Shown: in pieces, positions 34,932-42,434 of the stretch
How positions within the stretch are numbered: the first letter of the stretch is position 1
How the letters are laid out: the number at the start of each line of letters is the position of its first letter
Source: Tidjanibacter sp.
GTDB lineage: Bacteria > Bacteroidota > Bacteroidia > Bacteroidales > Rikenellaceae
Assembly: GCA_017466345.1 (NCBI GenBank)
Contig: JAFTUI010000017.1
Location: 62,001 to 126,000, forward strand
DNA: 64,000 nucleotides
Direction of reading: 5' to 3'
The notes under the pieces: model-generated
What the model saw: the letters and a program-made list of their open reading frames with translations, nothing else
Databases searched by the model: none
What the model was told of the DNA's origin: nothing
Translations under genes and position numbers: made by a program

Positions 34932-36314
34932 ATGACAGTACGAATCATTGATTTGCTCCGTTCCAAACCAGAGGGACAGGAGGTTGTTGTGAAAGGTTGG
35001 GTACGCACAAAACGCGGAAACAAAAACGTGGCGTTCATCGCTCTGAATGACGGTTCGACCATCAACAACATTCAGATTGTTGTCGATATGGCAACTGCCG
35101 ATGAGGCACTCTTGAAGGAGGTTACAACGGGTGCTTGCCTCTGTGTTAAGGGCGCACTTGTGGAGTCGGTAGGCTCTGGTCAGCCCGTAGAGGTGCAGGC
35201 AAAGGAGATAGAGATTTATGGTAAGGCAGATGGCGAGTACCCCTTGCAGAAGAAAGGACACTCGATGGAGTTCCTCCGCGACATCGCCTACCTGCGTCCC
35301 CGCACCAACACCTTCGGTGCAGTCTTCCGCATCCGCCACGCTATGGCTTATGCTATCCACAAGTTCTTCAACGACAAGGGCTTCTACTATTGGCACACCC
35401 CTCTCATTACCGCTTCGGACTGTGAGGGCGCAGGTGCAATGTTCAATGTCACCACTTTCGACCTCAATAATGTTCCCAAAGGCGAAGATGGCAAGGTAGA
35501 CTACTCGCAGGACTTCTTCGCACGTCAGACCTCGTTGACTGTTTCGGGACAATTGGAGGGCGAACTTGGTGCTCTCTCGCTCGGTCAAATCTACACCTTT
35601 GGTCCCACCTTCCGTGCCGAGAACTCCAACACTCCACGCCACTTGGCAGAGTTTTGGATGATTGAGCCCGAGATGGCATTCTACGACTTGGAGGATAATA
35701 TGGTGTTGGCAGAGGAGTTCATCAAATACTGCGTGCAGTACGCTCTGGATAACTGTATGGACGACCTTACGTTCCTCAACAATATGTTCGACAAAGAGCT
35801 TATCGAGCGACTCCGTGGTGTTGTGGCTTGCGACTTTGTAAGGCTCGACTACACCGAGGGTATCCGCATCCTCTCGGAGAGCGGCAAGAAGTTCGAGTTC
35901 CCCTGCACTTGGGGTTGCGACTTGCAGAGCGAGCACGAGCGTTATCTTGTTGAGGAGTACTTCAAGAAACCCGTCATCCTCATCAACTATCCTAAGGAGA
36001 TTAAGTCGTTCTATATGAAACAGAACGAGGACGGTAAGACTGTTCGCGCAATGGACGTACTCTTCCCCAAGATTGGCGAGATTATTGGCGGTAGCGAGCG
36101 CGAGGCAGACTACGCCAAACTCAACGCCATCATCGAGGAGCGCGGTATGAGCAAGGAGACCCTCTGGTGGTATCTCGACACCCGCCGTTGGGGTTCGGCA
36201 CCTCACAGTGGCTTCGGTCTTGGCTTTGAGCGTCTATTGTTGTTTGTGACGGGTATGGCTAACATTCGTGATGTGATTCCGTTCCCCCGCACTCCCAAAA
36301 ACGCCGAGTATTAA
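34932..36314 (+). CDS. asnS: Asparaginyl-tRNA synthetase
   Basis: Class II aminoacyl-tRNA synthetase charging tRNA-Asn; 460 residues. An N-terminal OB anticodon-binding domain ([20 protein letters not shown]) precedes the catalytic domain with [20 protein letters not shown] (motif 2) and [20 protein letters not shown] (motif 3). The segment [13 protein letters not shown] near residue 160 is characteristic of AsnRS. A composite hairpin element begins at the stop codon and may serve as its terminator. Confidence 0.97.
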   Translation: MTVRIIDLLRSKPEGQEVVVKGWVRTKRGNKNVAFIALNDGSTINNIQIVVDMATADEALLKEVTTGACLCVKGALVESVGSGQPVEVQAKEIEIYGKADGEYPLQKKGHSMEFLRDIAYLRPRTNTFGAVFRIRHAMAYAIHKFFNDKGFYYWHTPLITASDCEGAGAMFNVTTFDLNNVPKGEDGKVDYSQDFFARQTSLTVSGQLEGELGALSLGQIYTFGPTFRAENSNTPRHLAEFWMIEPEMAFYDLEDNMVLAEEFIKYCVQYALDNCMDDLTFLNNMFDKELIERLRGVVACDFVRLDYTEGIRILSESGKKFEFPCTWGCDLQSEHERYLVEEYFKKPVILINYPKEIKSFYMKQNEDGKTVRAMDVLFPKIGEIIGGSEREADYAKLNAIIEERGMSKETLWWYLDTRRWGSAPHSGFGLGFERLLLFVTGMANIRDVIPFPRTPKNAEY

Positions 36315-36315
36315 T

Positions 36316-36645
36316 GAATGTATCTCGTGGGTGATTTTTGCACCAACCATCGCATCGCAAGTTCCTCATTTACGTCCTGTAAACTGCGGACTTGCTCGCT
36401 CGGTTGGCACAAAAATCCCTCCACGATATAGCATTCATTGCATCTGCGGCACGATATGCACTCGCGGAGAAATTGGAAATTATGGTGCAGGCTACGCCTG
36501 CGAGTATTTTATCCCTCCCCTATTAGGGGAGCAGAATAGGAAGGACAGGAACATTAAGGTCATTAAAGCCCTTAAACTCCTATAAGCCCTATAAGCCTTA
36601 GGACTATTGACGTTAGGCGTTAGACGTTAAACGTCAGCCCAAAAC
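36316..36645. repeat. Composite extragenic element, copy 3
   Basis: Nested arms (GAATG...CATTC; TCGTGG...CCACGA; GATTTTTG...CAAAAATC; CCAACC...GGTTGG; GCAAGT...ACTTGC) enclose CCTCATTTACGTCCTGTAAA, the family core, giving a palindrome over 36316-36436. Small hairpins (GCAGGCTACGCCTGC; CTCCCCTATTAGGGGAG) follow. Then come 9-mer units (CTCCTATAAGCCCTATAAGC) and TTAGACG heptamers in opposite orientation to copies 1 and 4 (36540-36640). No gene is seen in 36315-36716. Confidence 0.8.
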
Positions 36646-36716
36646 ATTAATGAATGAAGAGACCACCGCACACAATAAAGTGGTCTTTTTTTCACGTTAA
36701 AGTTATAGAATAAGTT

Positions 36717-38141
36717 ATGAGTTCATTTAGTCAAAAACAGGTATTGGGTCTGAGCCAGAAACTCTCGCCCCAGCAAATCCAGATGATTAAACTCCTCGAA
36801 CTCCCCTCGGTGTTGCTCGAACAGCGCATCAAGCAGGAGATTGAGGAGAATCCCGTATTGGAGGAGAGTGTGAGGGAGGAGAATGAGAGTGGCGAGCAGC
36901 GCAAGGAGATTTCCGTTGAGGAGTATCTGCGAGAGGATGACACGCCAGCCTACAAGATGCGCACCAACAACTACTCCAAAGATGACCGACAGCCTACGGT
37001 CTACATCTCGGGCGGCAGGTCGTTGCAGGAGTTCTTGGAGGAGCAGTTGGGCTACAAGGACCTCTCGGTGCGCGACAAGGCTATCGCCAAATACCTCATT
37101 GGCAGTCTTGATGATGACGGGTATCTGCGCCGCGACCTTGTGTCGGTGTCGGACGACATCGCTTTCAGCATAGGTCTTGACCTCTCGCCCGAGGAGTTGG
37201 AGCGAGTGTTGAGGGTTGTGCAAGAGTTGGAGCCTTCGGGTGTGGGTGCGCGGAATTTGCAGGAGTGTCTGCTGTTGCAGTTGCGCTCTATGGAGCCACT
37301 TGGTGAGGCTCAGCAGTTGGCAAAGCGCATCCTTACGGACTATTTTGACGATTTCGCAAAGAAACACTACGACCGTCTGCTCTCCCGCTTGGGAGTCGGG
37401 CGCGAGGAGTTTGCAGAGGCTATTGAGGAGATACGTCACCTCTCACCCAAGCCCGGCAACCTCTATGGCGAGGGCTCGGACGATGCGGCACCCTATGTTG
37501 TGCCCGACTTTATTCTTGACTATCACGAGGGCGAGTTTGACCTTAGGCTCAACTCCTACAATGTGCCCGACTTGAAGGTCAATCGCCGCTATATGGAGAT
37601 GCTGCGCAACTCTATGGCGGGTGGCACCACTGCCGAACAGGACAAAGAGGCGGTGCAGTTCGTAAAGAGCAAGATAGACTCCGCAAAGTGGTTTATCTCC
37701 GCCATAAAACAGCGTCACGACACCCTCTTGGGCACTATGACCGAGATTTTCAACTATCAAAGGGAGTATTTTATAGATGGCGACCCCAAGCGACTCCGAC
37801 CTATGATTTTGAGGGATATTGCCGACCGTACAGGGCTGGATGTATCGACCATTTCGAGGGTTGTGAACAGTAAGTATGTCCAGACTCACTTTGGTATCAT
37901 TCCGCTGAAAAGTCTCTTCTCGGAGGCTATGCAGACCGATAGTGGCGAGGAGGTGTCGTCCTACGAGATTAAGCAAATCCTCTCGGACTGCATTGCCGAG
38001 GAGGATAAGCAGCACCCTCTGACCGATGAGGCTCTTATGAACATTCTCAACGATAAGGGCTACCATATCGCCCGCAGAACGGTGGCTAAGTATCGCGAGA
38101 TGCTCAAAATCCCTGTTGCCCGCCTGCGTAGGCAGATATAA
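36717..38141 (+). CDS. rpoN: RNA polymerase sigma-54 factor
   Basis: The 474-residue protein directs RNA polymerase to -24/-12 promoters together with AAA+ enhancer-binding activators. Region I is Gln/Leu-rich (LGLSQKLSPQQIQMIKLLEL), with an acidic region II. The core-binding and HTH domains follow (DVSTISRVVNSKYVQTHFGI), and the RpoN box ARRTVAKYRE lies near the C-terminus. The length fits the family. No sigma-54 activator gene is in the window. The next gene follows after 12 bp. Confidence 0.97.
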   Translation: MSSFSQKQVLGLSQKLSPQQIQMIKLLELPSVLLEQRIKQEIEENPVLEESVREENESGEQRKEISVEEYLREDDTPAYKMRTNNYSKDDRQPTVYISGGRSLQEFLEEQLGYKDLSVRDKAIAKYLIGSLDDDGYLRRDLVSVSDDIAFSIGLDLSPEELERVLRVVQELEPSGVGARNLQECLLLQLRSMEPLGEAQQLAKRILTDYFDDFAKKHYDRLLSRLGVGREEFAEAIEEIRHLSPKPGNLYGEGSDDAAPYVVPDFILDYHEGEFDLRLNSYNVPDLKVNRRYMEMLRNSMAGGTTAEQDKEAVQFVKSKIDSAKWFISAIKQRHDTLLGTMTEIFNYQREYFIDGDPKRLRPMILRDIADRTGLDVSTISRVVNSKYVQTHFGIIPLKSLFSEAMQTDSGEEVSSYEIKQILSDCIAEEDKQHPLTDEALMNILNDKGYHIARRTVAKYREMLKIPVARLRRQI

Positions 38142-38153
38142 TAGCACCCTGCA

Positions 38154-38783
38154 ATGACCACCCACAATCAGTCCATACCCACCTTTTTGGCACGAATACT
38201 CTCGCTGCTGCTCCATCCGATGACGATGGTGCTGTGGATGTCGTTTGTGGCTCTCTTTGGACTCGTAGGAAGGCTCACTTACCCCTCTGCTGTAAGATGG
38301 TATGTTGTTGGTACGGTGGCTTTTATGACTATTTTTATCCCCTGCCTTTTTCTGTGGTTGCTAAGGGTATTCGTGGGCGCAAAGCGTGCGGATACAACGT
38401 CACGCCATACACGCCTTATGATGTTGGTGGCTGTGGCAGTGTGCTACACCTGCTGTGGGTGGGTGTTCGATAGTGTTGTGGTGCTCTACCTTGTGCGCAA
38501 GATGCTCTATACTGCTACTGCTGTGGTGGTGCTGCTTGCCATCTTTGAGTTTTTCTACCCTTTGAGCTACCACACAACAGCACTCGGTGCCCTCTTGGGA
38601 ATGATGTGGATGTTGCTGTTGGTGGGTAATACAGCTCTGCTCACACCCTTTATTGTGGGTGTGGTTGCTGTGGGGTTGCTTGCCACCTCTCGCATACACC
38701 TTAAAGGCTACTCGTTGGGTAGGGTAGCGTGGGGCGCACTCTTGGGCTTTGCCCTCGCAGCAGTGATATTGGTAATCATATAG
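38154..38783 (+). CDS. Multi-pass membrane protein, PAP2-like C-terminus
   Basis: The 209-residue protein has about six hydrophobic segments. The second half, SYHTTALGALLGMMW followed by TSRIHLKGYSLGRVAWGALLG, is laid out like the PAP2 phosphatase signature (SxHT ... SRxxxxxHxxxxxxxG), though the second His is replaced, so activity is doubtful. It is only 12 bp downstream of rpoN and likely co-transcribed. The function is unknown. Confidence 0.7.
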   Translation: MTTHNQSIPTFLARILSLLLHPMTMVLWMSFVALFGLVGRLTYPSAVRWYVVGTVAFMTIFIPCLFLWLLRVFVGAKRADTTSRHTRLMMLVAVAVCYTCCGWVFDSVVVLYLVRKMLYTATAVVVLLAIFEFFYPLSYHTTALGALLGMMWMLLLVGNTALLTPFIVGVVAVGLLATSRIHLKGYSLGRVAWGALLGFALAAVILVII

Positions 38784-38811
38784 TATAACACAAGTCGTCC
38801 CCAGCCACACC

Positions 38812-38986
38812 GCCTCCCCTACGAAAGGGGAGGTTGGGAGGGGTGGTCGAAATTGCGCTCGGCGTCCTCGCTGAGCAGGGATGGTGCCCGAAGGGCGGGA
38901 GAGGTCTGTTAAAAAGCCTCCCCTACGAAAGGGGAGGTTTGGAGGGGTGGTCGAAATTGCGCTCGGCGTCCTCGCCGAGCAGGGAT
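38812..38986. repeat. Tandem pair of 71-bp repeats
   Basis: Copies at 38812-38882 and 38916-38986 start GCCTCCCCTACGAAAGGGGA and end GAGCAGGGAT. Only two bases differ by eye (TTGGG/TTTGG and CTGAG/CCGAG). Each carries a CTCCCC/GGGGAG hairpin and a second pair (GCTCGGCG/CGAGC). The 33-bp spacer is unrelated. They lie between convergent genes. Confidence 0.85.
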
Positions 38987-39073
38987 TTAGGGGGTGGGTA
39001 ACACAGTGAAGTCCACAACCGTGATGGTAGTTACTGACTTGCAAAGGCGATTGTCTGGTGGTATTCATACTCC

Positions 39074-39118
39074 GCATCCCTCCTTATTTTTGGCATTGCC
39101 AAAAATAAGGAGGGATGC
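39074..39118. repeat. 45-nt perfect palindrome
   Basis: GCATCCCTCCTTATTTTTGG plus CA is followed by a single T and its exact reverse complement, a 22-bp arm on each side. No gene overlaps it. It may terminate one of the convergent transcripts, but the length is unusual. Confidence 0.9.
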
Positions 39119-39156
39119 CTCACGGCAACCCTCCTCCAATCAAACTTCTCTAACAC

Positions 39157-39303
39157 CTAATTCACTGCTTTGGCGAAACACTCGCTGAGCAACGTATCCA
39201 AAAAGAGCAGTTCGGGCTCTTCGCAAATGACGTGCTGCATCAGAAGTGCGTAATCTTCGCCATTGGAGCAGTTTTCCTTTTTTGAATAGTCAATCTCTCC
39301 CAT
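39157..39303 (-). CDS. Small protein after the ECF sigma gene
   Basis: A 48-residue frame starting at ATG 39303 encodes MGEIDYSKKENCSNGEDYAL and ends LLSECFAKAVN. It may extend upstream to GTG 39363 (68 residues). It follows the sigma-factor gene in the same direction. No TM segment and no known anti-sigma motif is seen. The position would suit a sigma-regulating partner, but this is a guess and the gene itself is only moderately supported. Confidence 0.4.
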   Translation of the reverse strand: MGEIDYSKKENCSNGEDYALLMQHVICEEPELLFLDTLLSECFAKAVN

Positions 39304-39398
39304 AGGCAACTTGCGGTTAAATGTTGTGGTTTTTAGAAAATCTCTTTCACATACATAACGCACCGCCTTGGGGTTTATTGTGAGAAACTACTTAAAAT

Positions 39399-39989
39399 TT
39401 ATTCGAGAGCGATATTTTTTTCTTTTATCATCTTCCTGAGGTTGATAAGGGCATAGCGCATACGCCCAAGGGCGGTGTTGATACCCACCTCGGTCTGCTC
39501 GGCAATCTCCTTGAACGATAGACCGCCATAGTAGCGTAGCCTTACGACCTCCTGCTGCTCTTCGGGCAGTTCGGCAACCAAATTCCTGAGGTCTGCCTCT
39601 ATCTGCTCGCCCACCATACGGTCCTCTATGGAGCCTTCTGTGAGTCGTTGTGTGGCGAGGATGTCGTAGCCCGCGCTACTCTCGTTTACACTCGGGTTGT
39701 GTTTCTCGGAGCGGAAGTGGTCAATGACCTGATTGTGGGCTATGCGCATAACCCACGAGAGGAACTTGCCACTCTCCTTGTAGCGTCCGCTGTCGATGAC
39801 GCGCACTACCTTGATGAATGTCTCTTGGAAAATATCATCGGCAAGCTCGGCGTCCTTGACCATCATACGGATATAGTCATAGACGCGCACACGATGACGC
39901 TCTATTAGTTGGGAGATAGCCTCTTTGTTGCCTGCAAGGTAAGCGGAGAGCAACTCGTTGTCGCTCCTACCTTGTGATTGTTGTAACAT
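39399..39989 (-). CDS. ECF-type RNA polymerase sigma factor
   Basis: The 196-residue sigma-70 family protein has region 2 (DDIFQETFIKVVRVIDSGRY, then FLSWVMRIAHNQVIDHFR) and region 4 (YYGGLSFKEIAEQTEVGINT, then ALGRMRYALINLRKM). It has no region 1 or 3, so it is an ECF (group 4) factor. A classical anti-sigma gene with a membrane segment does not adjoin it; only a very small frame follows. Such stand-alone ECFs in Bacteroidetes often respond to stress. Confidence 0.94.
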   Translation of the reverse strand: MLQQSQGRSDNELLSAYLAGNKEAISQLIERHRVRVYDYIRMMVKDAELADDIFQETFIKVVRVIDSGRYKESGKFLSWVMRIAHNQVIDHFRSEKHNPSVNESSAGYDILATQRLTEGSIEDRMVGEQIEADLRNLVAELPEEQQEVVRLRYYGGLSFKEIAEQTEVGINTALGRMRYALINLRKMIKEKNIALE

Positions 39990-40189
39990 ACTCTTTCTTC
40001 AAATGTTGGTTTATAAAGAGTAGATGTTTTCGATAGGCAAAAAGTGTTTAGTTGTACAAAAAGTCTAATTGAAACTGCGTGCAAGATAGAGATTTTTCCC
40101 CTAATTTCCAAATCAAACACGAGTTTTTACCGATTTTCTCCACCTCGACACGCAGTTCAACTCCATAGAGAACAAAACTTGTGCCAAAT

Positions 40190-40265
40190 TGGAGGTCTAA
40201 TGTCTAACGTCTAACGTCAATAGGCCTAAGGCTTATGGGAGATATGGGAGATATGAGAGATATGA
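40190..40265. repeat. 7-mer/9-mer arrays (TCTAACG; GGGAGATAT)
   Basis: GTCTAATGTCTAACGTCTAA, then the junction CGTCAATAGGCCTAAGGCTT, then 9-mers GGGAGATAT/GAGAGATAT repeat. This is the array half of the composite element without the hairpin half. The rest of 39990-40402 holds element B and another heptamer array but no gene. Confidence 0.8.
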
Positions 40266-40282
40266 GAAAATTTTCAATTTTC

Positions 40283-40362
40283 GCAAATGCGAGTAAGCGA
40301 GGGCAGAGGGCACTTGTGCACTATGCCGAGCGGGAGCATTTTAGACAAAACAAAGTTTTGTC
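40283..40362. repeat. Dispersed element B, copy 2
   Basis: GCAAATGCGAGTAAGCGAGG ... GAGCATTTTAGACAAAA ... TTTTGTC matches 15189-15270 at both ends. The centre here is a different short hairpin (GCACTTGTGC). Confidence 0.8.
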
Positions 40363-40402
40363 AATTCTCAATTCTCAATCCTCAATTCTCAATTCTCAAT
40401 TC
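40363..40402. repeat. CAATTCT heptamer array abutting chromate transporter stop
   Basis: About six CAATTCT units, one variant, run up to the stop codon of the downstream ChrA gene. Confidence 0.85.
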
Positions 40403-40924
40403 TCAATACAGGACTATTCCTGCCACTGCCGAGAGGATGATGAGCAGAATGGGGTTGACCTTCCTGACGGAGGCAACAAAGCACCCCGCAAAAATCACCC
40501 AACTCTTCCAATCTATGAACGTACTCTCGCCAAAGAGCATCAGTGCCGAGGAGAGTATCAGACCTATCATCATAGGCTGCATACCGCTCATTGCACCCTT
40601 GAATTGGCGATTGTCGCGAAGGCGGAAGTAGAACTTTGTGGCGAGCATCATCAGCGTCAGCGAGGGCAGGCAGACAGCAACGGTTGCCAGCAGCGAGCCC
40701 CACACATTGCCCGTAACGGTGTAGCCCACATAGGTGGCACAGTTGATGGCGATAGGTCCGGGGGTCATCTGTGATATGGCTGCCACATCGGCAAGTTCGG
40801 CTGCTGTGAGCCAGCCATTTTGCACGACCACCTCGTTATAGATGAGCGAAATCATAGCGTAGCCTCCTCCGAAGCCGAAGAAGCCTATTTTCAGATACGA
40901 TAGGAAAAGGTTTAAGTATATCAT
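40403..40924 (-). CDS. Chromate transporter family protein, C-terminal half partner
   Basis: The 173-residue single-domain CHR protein has YLKIGFFGFGGGYAMISLIY (the FGGGYAM signature), WLTAAELADVAAISQMTPGP and NCATYVGY. It overlaps the upstream paralogue by four bases (ATGA), so the pair is translated together. Short ChrA proteins work as heterodimers replacing one two-domain ChrA. Whether the substrate is chromate is unknown. Confidence 0.93.
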   Translation of the reverse strand: MIYLNLFLSYLKIGFFGFGGGYAMISLIYNEVVVQNGWLTAAELADVAAISQMTPGPIAINCATYVGYTVTGNVWGSLLATVAVCLPSLTLMMLATKFYFRLRDNRQFKGAMSGMQPMMIGLILSSALMLFGESTFIDWKSWVIFAGCFVASVRKVNPILLIILSAVAGIVLY

Positions 40925-41484
40925 CGTTCGCCCTCCTTTCTGCCCTCAGTACCAAGTTCGGGGCGGAACGAATAGCAGATACCCACAACAGCACCCGCAA
41001 AGATGAACCAGATGGGCGACACACCCAACAGCCATATAACCGCCGCCGCACCGAGTGCAAGGGCTATCTTCCACCAATTCATACCCTTAGCCATACTGAT
41101 GAGGGGTGCAGCAATGAGTGCCACAACGGCTGGGCGCATACCCTTGAAGGCGGCAGTGACAGTTGGGTTATCCTTAAACTCCGTAAAGACGGTGGCAATG
41201 AGCAGGATGATGACAAACGAGGGTATCACTACTCCCAAGAGTGCCGCAAAGGCTCCCTTCACGCCTCGGGTTTTGTAGCCCACAAATACTGCCGTATTAA
41301 GCGCAATGGGTCCGGGGATGCTCTGCGCAATGGTCAGCTGATTCCAGAACTCCTCGCGCGTGAGCCAGCCGCGTTTTTCAATCATCTCCGCCTCGATGAG
41401 GGGTATCATAGCATAGCCACCACCGAAAGTGAAGGCTCCAATCTTCAAAAACGAAGAGAATATGGTCCAAAGTGATGTATTCAA
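40921..41484 (-). CDS. Chromate transporter family protein, N-terminal half partner
   Basis: The 187-residue CHR-domain membrane protein starts with the signature FLKIGAFTFGGGYAMIPLIE. WLTREEFWNQLTIAQSIPGP and NTAVFVGYKTRG follow, and then hydrophobic segments. The C-terminus is charged (GTEGRKEGER). It is the first gene of the overlapping pair. Chromate export lowers sulfate-analogue toxicity in characterised members; many gut homologues have unknown ions. Confidence 0.93.
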   Translation of the reverse strand: MNTSLWTIFSSFLKIGAFTFGGGYAMIPLIEAEMIEKRGWLTREEFWNQLTIAQSIPGPIALNTAVFVGYKTRGVKGAFAALLGVVIPSFVIILLIATVFTEFKDNPTVTAAFKGMRPAVVALIAAPLISMAKGMNWWKIALALGAAAVIWLLGVSPIWFIFAGAVVGICYSFRPELGTEGRKEGER

Positions 41485-41612
41485 ATTGAAAATTGAAAAT
41501 TTAAAATTGAAAATTCAGAGTTGAAAGTTGAAAGTTTTCTCATAACTCCCATAACTCCCATAACTCTCATAAGCCTTAGGACTATTGACGTTAGACGTTA
41601 GACGTTAGACAA
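41485..41612. repeat. Heptamer and 9-mer arrays between chrA pair and rsmE
   Basis: AAAATTG and AAAGTTG units (41485-41535), then CATAACTCC 9-mers, then CTTAGGACTATTGACGTTAG followed by ACGTTAG heptamers. It is in reverse orientation relative to copies 1 and 4 and ends 10 bp before the rsmE stop. Confidence 0.8.
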
Positions 41613-41621
41613 AAATCCGTA

Positions 41622-42326
41622 TCATCCATTTACGAAGGCGGTAAACATTGCAGCGGCGAGTGCGGCGGTTTCGGTGCGCAAGCGGCTATTGCCGAGCGTC
41701 ACCTCCACAAAACCCGCCTTGCGTGCCGCCTCAATCTCCTCCCTCGAAAAATCGCCCTCAGGACCTATCAGCACCAATACGTTCTCGCCCCTATGTATCA
41801 TCTCGCCCATAAAGATGCGCTCCACGTCCTCCTCGCAGTGGGCGATGAGTTTTACCCCCTCGAAGGGCTCGGCAAGGAGTTGGCGCAATGGAGTCAGAGG
41901 GGCTATTTGCGGCAGGTAGGCTTTCAGCGATTGCTTCATTGCGCTGATGGCTATCCTTTCGAGCCTCTCGCCCTTTAAGACCTTGCGCTCCGAGTGGTCA
42001 CACAGCACGGGCACAATGCGGTCTATGCCACACTCGGTGGCTTTCTCCACAAACCACTCTATGCGGTCTATGTTCTTCGTTGGTGCCACTGCAACGGTAA
42101 GCCCATAGGGGCGCTTCTCCCACTCGTGGTGCTCCTCCACAATGCGGATGGTGCAGCGCTTGGGGTGGGGTTCCTCCACCACTGCGTGATAGAGCGTACC
42201 TCTGCCATCGGTGATGTGGAGCGAGTCGCCCACACCGAGGCGCAGTACCCTCACGCAGTGTCCGCTCTCCTCCTCGGGGAGAGTGTAGAGGGGTGTTGTT
42301 ATCTCTGGTGCGTAGAATAATTGCAT
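41622..42326 (-). CDS. rsmE: 16S rRNA (uracil-1498-N3)-methyltransferase
   Basis: RsmE methylates U1498 of 16S rRNA. The 234-residue protein from ATG 42326 begins MQLFYAPEI, the usual N-terminus; an upstream in-frame ATG would overlap its promoter. The PUA-like N-domain (HCVRVLRLGVGDSLHITDG) is followed by a SPOUT domain with LVLIGPEGDFSREEI, LGNSRLRTETAA and AMFTAF, the SAM knot. A TACCTTTG box (reverse of 42331-42338) almost touches the start codon, implying a very short leader. Confidence 0.96.
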   Translation of the reverse strand: MQLFYAPEITTPLYTLPEEESGHCVRVLRLGVGDSLHITDGRGTLYHAVVEEPHPKRCTIRIVEEHHEWEKRPYGLTVAVAPTKNIDRIEWFVEKATECGIDRIVPVLCDHSERKVLKGERLERIAISAMKQSLKAYLPQIAPLTPLRQLLAEPFEGVKLIAHCEEDVERIFMGEMIHRGENVLVLIGPEGDFSREEIEAARKAGFVEVTLGNSRLRTETAALAAAMFTAFVNG

Positions 42327-42330
42327 AGCG

Positions 42331-42400
42331 CAAAGGTATATATTTTCCAGATAATTTTCAATTTTCAATTTTCAATGTTCAATTCTAGATTGTACCTTTG
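42331..42400. promoter_or_regulatory. Divergent promoters of rsmE and YfhO gene with heptamer array
   Basis: TACCTTTG occurs on the minus strand (42338-42331) for rsmE and on the plus strand (42393-42400) for the YfhO-family gene. Between them lies a TTTTCAA heptamer array of about four units (42355-42382), so the repeat lies where upstream promoter elements would be. Confidence 0.55.
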
Positions 42401-42434
42401 TGGGTTATATTGGCATAATTTGACTTTGCACAAG

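Noticed and set aside
40403-41484. Frameshifted single ChrA
   Set aside because: Each half starts with its own complete CHR signature and the ATGA overlap is a normal arrangement for paired short ChrA proteins.
42321-42434. Upstream extension of the YfhO-family protein
   Set aside because: The extra 38 codons overlap rsmE, the heptamer array and the -7 box; ATG 42435 gives the family N-terminus.
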